Below, one piece after another: positions 18,301 through 30,300 of a stretch of DNA of 37,976 nucleotides. The notes beneath the pieces are model-generated. The model was not told the origin of the DNA, did not search any database, and saw only the letters and a program-made list of their open reading frames with translations. Numbering within the stretch: position 1 is the stretch's first letter; every line of letters begins with the position of its first letter. Both the position numbers and the translations under genes were made by a program. Source of the DNA: Serratia sp. H1w (lineage in GTDB: Bacteria > Pseudomonadota > Gammaproteobacteria > Enterobacterales > Enterobacteriaceae); the NCBI RefSeq assembly GCF_000633355.1, contig NZ_AYMQ01000139.1:1-37976 (forward strand). The letters are read 5' to 3'.

Positions 18301-21300
18301 TCGTCGGATCCGCCAGGGCAGTGTAAACGTTGGCCCCCAGTGTGACGGTCACGGTCAGGCCCGGATCGGTATGCCCACTCAACACCTGGCCCAGCAGCGC
18401 TTCCGCCAGATTCAGGATGTTATCGCCAGCAAACAGATCGATCTCCAGCAACGGCGGCAGGGTATCCACGCTGACGCTATGCGTGGCGCTGGCCGGGTTT
18501 TCGGCGACATCGGTTACCGAAGCGGTGACAGTCTGCGGGCCTTGTGGCAGTGCCTGTACGTCGGCAACTGGCACCGTGGCACTCCAACTACCGTCTGCAC
18601 CCACCACGGCGGTGTAGGTCTTACCGTTGAGCAGCACGCTGACCACCTGGCCAGGCTGCACATGGCTGGACCCTCCGCTAATGATGACGGCGGATTTCAC
18701 TTCATTGGCGTTGATGATGTCATCACCGGCGATCACGTTGACCGACAGCTGCGGCAGATTGCCCGCATCGGTGATCACGGTGAGGTTGTGGTTAGCGTTG
18801 GCCTGATTGCCAGAGGTATCGCTGACCGTAGCGGTGATGGTGTCTTTGCCGTTTGGCAAGGCTCCCACATCGGCTGCCGGTACTTGCAGACTCCAACTGC
18901 CGTCCACGCCGACGGTGGCGGTGTAGGTTTTACCATTGAGCGTAACGGTAACCTGCTGCCCTTGTTCGACGCGTTGGCTGCCCCCGCTGATGGTTAGCGG
19001 CAAGCTGGACTCCGCCAGGCTGAGGTAATCGTCACCGGACAGCGTGTTGATGGTCAACAGCGGAGCCTGAGCCGGATCGGTATCCAGGGTGATGCCGTGG
19101 CTGACTGTGCCGGTGTTGCCTGCGGCATCGGTCAAGGTGGCGGTGATGGTGGTGCCACCGTTCGGCAGGTTGGCCAGATCGCCAGCCGGAATGGTGACGC
19201 TCCAACTGCCATCCGCCAGCACCAGCCCGTTATAGGTCAAGCCGTTGATGGTTACCTTCACCACTACCGGTTGGCCGCTGTCGTTGAGCGGTGCGGTGCC
19301 GGTGATTTGCAGTGACTGCTGGCTTTCCGCAATGTTGATGATGTCATCGCCGCTAACTGTGTTGATGGTCAACACCGGCAGCGTCAGATCTACCGTGGCG
19401 CTGGAGTTGATGCTGGAGGTATTGCCAGCTATGTCGCCGACAGTGACCCCAATGTTGGTTGGGCCGTCTGGCAATGCTGCCAGATCGGCACTTGGCACGC
19501 TCACGCTCCAGTGGCCGCTGTTATCCACGATGCCGGTATAGGTTTTCCCTCCCAGCACCACGCTGACGGTTTGACCACTGCCGTTGACCCCGGTGGTGCC
19601 GCTCAGCGTTTGATCGCTGGTGGACTCCGCCTTGTTCAGATAGCCATCGCCGAACGGGGTGTTCAGGGTGGCAACTGGCAGGCTGTTGATCAGTAAGCCC
19701 AACTGCTGCGAACCGGTGACCAGATTACCCGCTTCATCGGTAGCGCTGACGGTGACGGTCAGTTTGCCATCGCCCAGGATGGTCAGATCGGCGGATGGCA
19801 CCGTGGTGGTCCAGCTACCATCGGCCAGCACCACGGCAGTGTAGAACTTGCCGTTCAGCGCAATGGTGACGGTTGCACCTGTGGCCACGTTGGTTGAACT
19901 GCCGCTGATGCTGATCCCTGCGGCGGCTTCAATGGCGTTCAACTGGTTATCGCCGGTGATTGGGGCAATCGCCAACGCACTCTGCGTGAGATCGACCGTG
20001 ACGTCATGGGTGGCGCTGGCCGGGTTACCGGCTTTATCACTCACGTCAGCGGTGATAGTCAGGTTGCCGTTGGTCAGCAGGGCCAGATCGGCGGCCGGAA
20101 CGGTGGTGCTCCAGGAACTGTCCGCCTGCACGGTGGCGGTATAGGTTTTACCGTTCAGGGTAATGGTTACAATCTGTCCGGCTTCAACCCGCAGGCTGCT
20201 ACCGCTCAGGGTTTGCGTTGCCTGCACCTCGGCACCGTCAATAATGTTGTTGCCCGCAAAGGTGCCGATGGTCAGCACCGGCGCGTTCAACGCACTGGCA
20301 TCGACTCCGATAGCGTGGGTGACGCTGGTGCTGTTACCGGCGCTGTCGGTCAGGGTGGCTACCAGGTTATAGCTACCATCTGCCAGTGCGGTAAGGTCGG
20401 CGGTAGGCAATGAAGTGCTCCACGAACCATCCGGCTGCACAAGTGCGGTGTAGGTTTTGCCGTTCAACGTCAGCGTCACGGTACGACCGGCATCCCCGAT
20501 GGAGGCAGTGCCCGAAACGGTCTGGTTGAGCAGCACTTCCGCGCTGTTAAGCACATCATCCCCGGCAATAACGCCGACGGTGAGGGTCGGGGCGACCTTA
20601 TCAACCACCACGGTGCCGTTCAGCGTATTGCTGTTGCCCGCAGGATCGGTAACGACCACGTTGAGCGGTGGCGTGCCGTCCGGCAGCGCTTGCAGATCGC
20701 CAACCGGTACGGTCACGCTCCAGTTGCCGCTGCCATCCACCGTGCCGGTGTAGGTTTTATCCCCCAGGGTGACGGTGACGGTTTGCCCCGGCGTGGTGAT
20801 GCCGGTTGAACCGGTGATGGTTTGCGGCTGGCCCGCTTCCGTGCCGTTCAGGATGCCATCGCCAAACGGCGTATTGAGGGTGGCATCCGGCAGGTTATGG
20901 ATAAACACGCCCAAGCTATGGCTGCTGCTGACCGGGTTACCCGCCTGATCGACAGCGGACACGCTCAGGTTGATATTGCCGTCGGCCAGCAGAGCCAGAT
21001 CGGCCGGTGGAACCAGCACGCTCCAGGAACCGTCCGCCAGCGTAATGCCGGTGTAGGTTTTGCCGTTCAGCGTTACGGTCACGGTTGCGCCTGTGGCCAG
21101 GTTGAGGCTGCTGCCGTTGATGGTTAATGGCAGCAGGCTTTCAGCCAGATTCAGCTTATCGTCACCGGCAATCACGTCGATAGCGATACCGCTCAGCGCG
21201 GTGTTGACCACCACGTTATGCGTTGCCGTGGCCGGGTTGCCAGAGGTATCGCTAACGCTGACGCTAATGGTGCTGTTGCCCTGAGCCAGTTGGCCCAGAT

Positions 21301-24300
21301 CGGCGGCCGGTACGCTGGTACTCCAGGTCCCATCCGCCAGCACGGTAGCGGTGTAGGTTTTGCCATTCAGCGTGATGGTCACCAACTGGCCCGCTTCCAC
21401 GTGGGTGGTGGTGCCGCTCAGCGTCTGGCTGGTTTTCACCTCTGCGCCGTCGATAATGTCGTTACCGGCAAAGACTCCGATGGTCAGGGTTGGCAGATCC
21501 AGCGGATTGGCGTCGATGGTCACGGTATGGGTGACGGTGGTGGTGTTGCCCGCAGCATCGCTCAGTGTGGTGGTTAATGGATAGCTGCCATCGCCAATCG
21601 CTTGCAGATCGGCACTCGGGATGGTGGCGCTCCAGGTGCCGTCGTTGGCGACTACCCCGGTATAGGATTTACCGTTGAGGGTCACCGTAACGGTACGCCC
21701 GGCGTCGGCAATTGAGGCGGTACCGGAAACCACCTGGTCGCTGAGGCTTTCCAGCGCGTTAACTTTGTCATCTCCTGCGAACGGTTTGACCGCCAGAGTT
21801 GGTGGCACCAGGTCAACCTGTGCCGTCACGCTGCCTGACACGCTGTTACCGGCGGCGTCCGTAGCGGCCACGCTGATGGTATTGCTTCCTGCAGGCAGGT
21901 TTTGCAGATCGGCCGACGGGATGGAAACGCTCCAGTTACCATTACCATCCACGGTAGCGGTATAGGTTTTCCCACCCAGACTGACGATGACGCTTTGCCC
22001 TGCACCAGGGATACCGGTGCTGCCGCTCAGTTGTTGTGCAGTGGCGGCTTCAGCCTGGTTCAGGAACCCATCGCCAAACGGCAGATTGATTGTCGGAGCT
22101 GGCAAGGTGTGGGTGAATACATCCAGTGAATGGCTGCTGCTCACCGGATCCACGCCTGGGTTGGAAACGCTGGCGGTGACCGTCGTCAGGCCGTCTTGCA
22201 GTGCCAGCAGATCGGTGCTGTTAACCGCTACGCTCCAACTGCCGTTGGCCAGGACAACGCCGGTGTAGGTTTTGCCGTTCAAGGTTACGGTAACGGTTTG
22301 GCCCGCATTCACGTTGACGGTGGTGCCGCTGATGGTCAGAGGTTGTGAGGCTTCGGTCAGGTTCAGCTTATCGTCACCGGCAATCACGTTAATGGCGATG
22401 CTTTCCACCGCGGTATCAACGGTGATGGTATGGCTGCCGGTAGCCGGGTTGCCCGCCTGATCGTTGACGCTGGCGGTAATGGTGGTCTGGCCATTGGCTA
22501 ACAACGCCATATCCGCCGCCGGAACATTAACGCTCCAACCGCCGCCCACCTGCACGCTGGCGAAGTAGGTTTTGCCGTTCAGGGTCAGGGTTACGATCTG
22601 GCCCACTTCCACGTGAGTGGTGGTACCGGACAGAGTCTGGATAACCAGCGCTTCGGCACCGTTGACGATATCGTCGCCAGCGAATGCGCCGATGCTGACG
22701 GTTGGCAGATTGGCCGGGTTGGCATCGACATTGAGGCTGTGGGTGACGCTGGTGCTGTTGCCAGCCGCGTCGGTGAGGGTGGCCACCAGATTATGGCTGC
22801 CGTCGCTGAGCGCTTGCAGATCGGCCGCAGGCAGGCTGGTGCTCCACGAACCGTTCGGTTGCACCACCGCGGTGTAGGTTTTGCCGTTCAAGGTCAGGGT
22901 AACGGTACGGCCCGCATCCGCGATCGAGGCGGTGCCGGACACGCTCTGTGCCACCAGGACTTCGGCGGCGTTCAGCACGTCATCCCCAGCGACCAGACCG
23001 ACGGTGAGGGTTGGCGCAGTGGCATCAACGGTGACGGTGGTGTTCAGCGTACTGCTGTTACCGGCGGCATCGGAGACGACCACGGACAGGGCTGGTGTCC
23101 CGTCTGGCAACGCTTGCAGATCGGCGGACGGAACGCTGACACTCCAGTTGCCGCTACCATCCACGGTGCCGGTGTAGGTTTTACCCCCCAGCGTGACGGT
23201 CACGGTCTGCCCCGGCGTGGTGATGCCGGTAGAACCGGTGATGGTCTGCGGTTGGCCCGCCTCGGTACCATTGAGGATGCCATCGCCAAACGGGGGGTTG
23301 AGGGTGGCGTCCGGCAGGGTATGAATAAACACGCCCAGATCGTGGCTGCCGCTGACCGGGTTACCGGCCTGATCGACGGCGGTCACGGTCAGGGTCGCGG
23401 TGCCATCGGCCAGCAATGCCAGATCGGCTGCCGGTACAGAGACGCTCCAGGAACCGTCCGCCAGCGTGGTGCCGGTATAGGTTTTACCGTTCAAGGTCAC
23501 GGTAACCGTCGCCCCCACGGCCAGGTTGGTACTGCTGCCGTTAATGGCCAGTGGTAACAGGCTTTCTGCCAGGTTGAGTTTGTCGTCACCGGCAATCACG
23601 GCAATCGACAGCCCGCTGATATCGGTATCGACCGTCACCGCATGGCTGGTGTTGGCCGGGTTACCGGCGCTGTCGTTGACGCTGGCGGTAATGGTGGTCT
23701 GGCCGTTAACCAGTAGCGCCAGATCCGCTGCCGGTACGCTGGTACTCCAGGAGCCGTCGGCCAATACGGTGGCGGTGTAGGTTTTACCGTTCAGGGTGAG
23801 GGTGACAATCTGCCCGGCTTCCACATGGGTACTGGTCCCTGAAAGCGTTTGAGCCGTCTTCACTTCCGCGCCGTCGACAATGTCGTTACCGGCGAACACG
23901 CCGATGCTGAGCGTTGGCAGGTTGGCCGGGTTGGCATCGACGCTGATGCTGTGGGTGACGCTGGTGCTGTTGCCTGCGGCATCGGTGAGGATGGCCACCA
24001 GATTATGGCTGCCGTCACTGAGTGCTTGCAGATCGGCTGCGGGCACGCTGGTGCTCCACGAACCGTTCGGTTGCACTACAGCGGTGTAGGTTTTGCCGTT
24101 CAAGGTGATGGTAACGGTACGGCCTGCATCGGCAATAGACGCGGTGCCAGACACGCTCTGTGCCACCAGCACCTCGGCGGCGTTCAGCACGTCATCCCCG
24201 GCAATCAGGCTCACGGTGAGGGTTGGCGCGGTGGCATCGACGGTGACGGTGGTGTTCAGCGTATTGCTGTTACCAGCGGTGTCGGTGACCGTGACGGTCA

Positions 24301-27300
24301 AGGCCGGTGTACCGTCTGGCAACGCTTGCAGATCGGCAGGAGGTACGGTGACGTTCCAGTTGCCGCTGCCATCCACGGTGCCGGTGTAGGTTTTGCCACC
24401 CAGCGTGACGGTGACGGTCTGCCCCGGCGTGGTGATGCCGGTAGAGCCGGTGATGGTCTGCGGTTGGCCTGCCTCCGTACCGTTCAGGATGCCATCGCCA
24501 AACGGGGTGTTCAGCGTGGCGTCCGGCAGGGCATGGATAAACACGCCCAAATCGTGGCTGCCACTGACAGGGTTACCGGCCTGATCGACGGCGATGACGG
24601 TCAGGGTAGCAGTGCCATCCGCCAGCAACGCCAGATCGGCCGCTGGTACGTTGACGCTCCAAGAACCGTCCGCCAGAGTGGTGCCGGTGTAGGTTTTACC
24701 GTTGAGTGTCACCGTCACGGTGGTGCCCGTGGCCAGGTTGGCACTGCCGCCGTTGATGGTTAATGGCAGCAGGCTTTCCGCCAGGTTGAGTTTGTCGTCA
24801 CCGGCAATCACGGCGATCGACAGTCCGCTCAGGTTGGTATCGACGGTCACGTTATGGCTGGCGTTAGCTGGATTCCCAGCGCTGTCGCTGACGGTGGCGG
24901 TAATGGTGGTCTGGCCGTTAACCAACAGCGCCAGATCGGCGGCCGGTACGCTGGTGCTCCAGGAACCGTCGGCCAAGACGGTCGCGGTGTAGGTTTTGCC
25001 GTTCAACGTAATGGTGACGGTTTGGCCTGCCTCCACATGAGCCGAGGTGCCGGACAGAGTCTGGGCGGTTTTCACTTCCGCGCCGTCGACAATATCGTTA
25101 CCAGCGAACACGCCGATGCTCAGCGTTGGCAGGTTGGCCGGGTTGGCGTCGACGCTGATGCTGTGGGTGACGCTGGTGCTGTTACCGGCAGCATCGGTGA
25201 GGGTGGCGACCAGATTATGGCTGCCGTCACTGAGTGCTTGCAGATCGGCAGCAGGCAGGTTGGTGCTCCACGAACCGTTTGGTTGCACCACTGCGGTGTA
25301 GATTTTGCCGTTGAGTGTCAAGGTGACGGTGCGGCCTGCATCGGCCACCGAGGCGGTACCGGAGACGGTCTGCGCTACCAGGACTTCGGCGGCATTCAGC
25401 ACATCATCCCCGGCAATCAGGCCGACGGTGAGCGTTGGTGCGGTGGCATCGACGGTGACAGTGGTGTTCAGCGTACTGCTGTTACCGGCGGCATCGGTGA
25501 CCACGACAGACAGAGCTGGTGTGCCGTCTGGCAGTGCCTGCAGATCGGCGGACGGAACGCTGATGCTCCAGTTGCCGCTGCCATCCACGGTGCCGGTATA
25601 GGTTTTGCCGCCCAACGTGACGGTCACGGTCTGGCCCGGCGTGGTGATACCGGTAGAGCCGGTGATGGTCTGCGGTTGGCCTGCCTCAGTCGCGTTCAGA
25701 ATACCGTCACCAAACGGCGTATTGAGGGTGGTGTCCGGTAGCGCATGGATAAACACACCCAGATTGTGGCTGCCGCTGACCAGGTTCCCGCCCAGATCGA
25801 CAGCGCTCACGCTGACGGTGGCAGTACCATCGGCCAGCAACGCCAGATCGGCGGCTGGAACCTGAACGCTCCAGGAACCGTCTGGCAGGGTGAGGCCGAT
25901 GTAAATCTTGCCATTCAGCGTTACGGTGACGATGGCACCCAACGGCAGATTGGCACTGTCGCCAGTGATGGTCAGCGGCAACTGGCTTTCGGCCAGGTTG
26001 AGTTTGTCATCACCGGCAATCACGTCGATAGACAGCCCGCTCAGGTTGGTATCGACGGTTACGTTATGGCTGGCGTTGGCCGGGTTGCCGGCACTGTCGC
26101 TGACGCTGGCGGTAATGGTGGTCTGGCCGTTGGCCAACAGGGCCAGATCGGCGGCCGGTACGCTGGTGCTCCAGGAACCGTCGGCCAATACGGTGGCGGT
26201 GTAGGTTTTGCCGTTCAGCGTAATGGTGACAGTTTGGCCTGCCTCCACATGAGCCGAGGTGCCGGACAGGGTCTGAGCGGTTTTGACTTCTGCGCCGTCG
26301 ACAATGTCATTACCGGCGAACACGCCGATGCTGATGGTCGGCAGGTTGGCCGGGTTGGCATCGACACCCAAGACATGCGTGGTGCTGGTCGTGTTACCGG
26401 CGGCATCGGTGAGGGTAGCCACCAGATTATGGCTGCCGTCGCTGAGCGCTTGCAGATCGGTGGCGGGCAGTGAGGCGCTCCAGCTTCCATCCGGTTGGAC
26501 CACCGCGGTGTAGGTTTTGCCGTTCAGGGTCAAGGTGACGGTGCGGCCTGCATCGGCTATCGAGGCGGTACCGGACACGCTTTGTGCCACCTGTACTTCG
26601 GCGGCATTCAGTATGTCATCTCCGGCAACCACGTTAACGGTCAGGGTCGGCGCGGTCTCATCGACGGTGACGGTGGTATTCAGCGTACTGCTATTACCGG
26701 CGGCATCGGTGACCACGACAGACAGAGCTGGTGTGCCGTCTGGCAATGCCTGCAGATCGGCAGCCGGAATGGTGGCGCTCCAGTTGCCGCTACCATCCAC
26801 AACACCGGTGTAGGTTTTCCCCCCCAGGGTGACGGTGACGGTCTGGCCCGGGGTGGTGATGCCAGTGGAGCCAGTGAGGGTCTGCGGTTGGCCCGCTTCG
26901 GTACCATTGAGGATGCCATCGCCAAACGGCGTGTTGAGGGTCGCATCCGGTAGGGCATGGATAAACACGCCCAGATCGTGGCTGCCGCTGACCGGATTAC
27001 CGGCCTGATCGACAGCAGTGACGGTCAGGGTGGCAGTGCCATCAGCCAGCAAGGCCAGATCGGCTGCCGGTACGGAGACGCTCCAGGAGCCGTCTGCCAA
27101 GGTGGTGCCGGTGTAAGTTTTCCCGTTGAGTGTGACGGTAACCGTCGCCCCCACGGCCAGGTTCTGGCTGGTACCGTTAATGGCCAATGGCAACAGGCTC
27201 TCCGCCAGACTGAGTTTGTCATCGCCGGCAATGATGGCAATGGACAGCCCGCTGATATCGGTATCGATGGTGACGTTATGGCTGGTGTTGGCCGGGTTGC

Positions 27301-30300
27301 CGGCACTGTCGCTGACGGTGGCGGTAATGGTGGTCTGGCCATTGGCCAGCAGCGCCAGATCGGCGGCCGGTACGCTGGTGCTCCAGGAACCGTCGGCCAA
27401 GACGGTCGCGGTGTAGGTTTTGCCGTTCAACGTGATGGTGACGGTCTGGCCCGCTTCCACGTGAGTGGTGGTGCCGGATAGGGTCTGAGCGGTTTTCACT
27501 TCGGCGCCGTCGACAATATCGTTACCGGCAAACACACCGATGCTGACAGTTGGCAGGTTGGCCGGGTTGGCGTCGACGTTGATGCTGTGGGTGACGCTGG
27601 TACTGTTGCCCGCGGCATCGGTGAGGGTGGCGACCAGATTATGGCTGCCGTCGCTGAGCGCTTGCAGATCGGCGGCAGGCACACTGGTGCTCCACGAACC
27701 GTTCGGTTGCACCACGGCGGTGTAGATTTTGCCGTTGAGCGTCAGGGTGACGGTGCGGCCTGCATCGGCCACCGAGGCGGTGCCGGACACGGTTTGTGCC
27801 ACCAACACTTCAGCGGCGTTCAGTACATCATCCCCGGCAACCAGGCCGACGGTGAGGGTTGGCGCGGTTTCATCGACGGTGACGGTGGTGTTCAGGGTAT
27901 TGGTATTGCCGGCGGCATCGGTGACCGTGACGGTCAGGGCTGGTGTGCCGTCTGGCAAGGCCTTCAGGTCGGCACTGGGCAGCGTGACGCTCCAGTTGCC
28001 GTTGCCATCCACGGTGCCGGTATAGGTTTTACCGCCCAGAGTGACGGTGACGCTCTGGCCCGGCGTGGTGATACCGGTGGAGCCGGTAATGATCTGCGGT
28101 TGACCCGCCTCGGTACCATTGAGGATGCCATCGCCAAACGGCGTGTTGAGGGTGGCGTCTGGCAGGGTATGGATAAATACGCCCAGATCGTGGCTGCCGC
28201 TGACCGGGTTACCGGCCTGATCGACAGCGGTCACGCTGATAGTCGCGGTGCCATCGGCCAGCAGGGCCAGATCGGCCGCCGGTACGGTGACGCTCCAGGA
28301 ACCGTCGGCCAGCGTGGTGCCAGTGTAGGTTTTCCCGTTGAGCGTGACGGTAACCGTCGTACCCGTGGCCAGATTCTGGCTGGTGCCGGTAATAGCCAAT
28401 GGCAACTGGCTTTCCGCCAAGCTGAGTTTATCATCACCGGCAATCACGGCAATGGACAGCCCGCTCAGATCGGTATCGACGGTCACGTTATGGCTGGTGT
28501 TGGCCGGGTTACCGGCGCTGTCGCTGACGGTGGCGGTAATGGTGGTCTGGCCGTTGGTCAGCAGTGCCAGATCGGCGGCCGGTACGCTGGTACTCCAGGA
28601 ACCATCGGCCAAGACGGTGGCGGTGTAGGTTTTACCGTTCAGGGTAATGGTGACAATCTGGCCCGCTTCCACATGGCTGGTGGTGCCGGACAGGGTCTGG
28701 GCTGTTTTCACTTCGGCGCCGTCGACAATGTCGTTACCGGCGAATACGCCGATGCTGACAGTTGGCAGGTTGGCCGGGTTGGCATCGATACCCAAGACAT
28801 GCGTGGTGCTGGTCGTGTTACCGGCGGCATCGGTGAGGGTAGCCACCAGATTGTGGCTACCGTCGCTGAGCGCTTGCAGATCGGCGGCTGGCAGTGAAGC
28901 GCTCCAGGAGCCGTTCGGTTGCACCACGGCGGTGTAAGTCTTGCCGTTCAAGGTCAAGGTGACGGTGCGGCCTGCATCGGCCACCGAGGCGGTACCGGAG
29001 ACGGTCTGTGCGGTTTGCACTTCAGCGGCGTTCAGCACGTCATCCCCGGCAACCACGTTAACGGTCAGGGTCGGTGCGGTCTCATCGACGGTGACGGTGG
29101 TGTTCAGGGTATTGGTGTTGCCGGCGGCATCGGTGACCGTGACGGTCAGGGCCGGGGTGCCGTCTGGCAGCGCTTTCAGATCGGCACTGGGCAGCGTGAC
29201 GCTCCAGTTGCCGCTGCCATCCACGGTACCGGTGTAGGTTTTACCCCCCAGCGTGACGGTGACGGTTTGCCCCGGGGTGGTGATGCCGGTGGAGCCAGTG
29301 AGGGTCTGCGGTTGACCCGCCTCGGTACCATTGAGGATGCCATCGCCAAACGGTGTGTTGAGGGTGGCGTCTGGCAGGCTATGGATAAATACGCCCAGAT
29401 CGTGGCTGCCGCTGACCGGATTACCGGCCTGATCGACGGCGGTGACAGTGACGGTGGCGGTGCCATCGGCCAGCAACGCCAGATCGGCGGCCGGAACACT
29501 GACGCTCCAGGTGCCGTCCGCCAGCGTGGTGCCGGTATAAGTCTTGCCGTTCAGGGTCACGGTGACGGTGGTGCCCACGGCCAGGTTTTGGCTGCTGCCA
29601 TGGATCGCCAGTGGCAGTTGGCTCTCCGCCAGGCTGAGTCTGTCATCGCCAGCGATCACGGCGATGGACAGGCCACTGAGGCTGGTATCGACGGTGACGT
29701 CATGGCTGGCGTTGGCCGGGTTACCGGCGCTGTCGCTGACGGTGGCGGTAATGGTGGTCTGGCCGTTGGCCAACAGCGCCAGATCGGCGGCCGGTACGCT
29801 GGTGCTCCAGGAACCGTCGGCCAAGACGGTGGCGGTGTAGGTTTTGCCGTTCAACGTAATGGTGACGGTCTGCCCGGCTTGTACATGGGTGGTGCTGCCC
29901 GAGATCGTCTGGGCGGTTTTCACCTCCGCACCGTCGACAATGTCGTTACCGGCGAACACGCCGATGCTGAGCGTCGGCAGGGTGGCCGGGTTGGCGTCGA
30001 CGCTGATGCCGTGGGTGACGCTGGTGCTGTTACCGGCGGCATCGGTGAGGGTGGCCACCAGATTATGGCTACCGTCGCTCAGTGCTTGCAGATCGGCGGC
30101 AGGCACACTGGTGCTCCACGAACCGTTCGGTTGCACCACGGCGGTGTAGGTTTTGCCGTTCAGGGTCAGGGTGACGGTGCGGCCTGCATCGGCGACCGAG
30201 GCGGTGCCGGATACAGTCTGTGCCACCAGCACTTCGGCGGCGTTCAACACATCATCACCGGCAATCAGGCCGACAGAGAGGGTTGGTGCGGTCTCATCGA

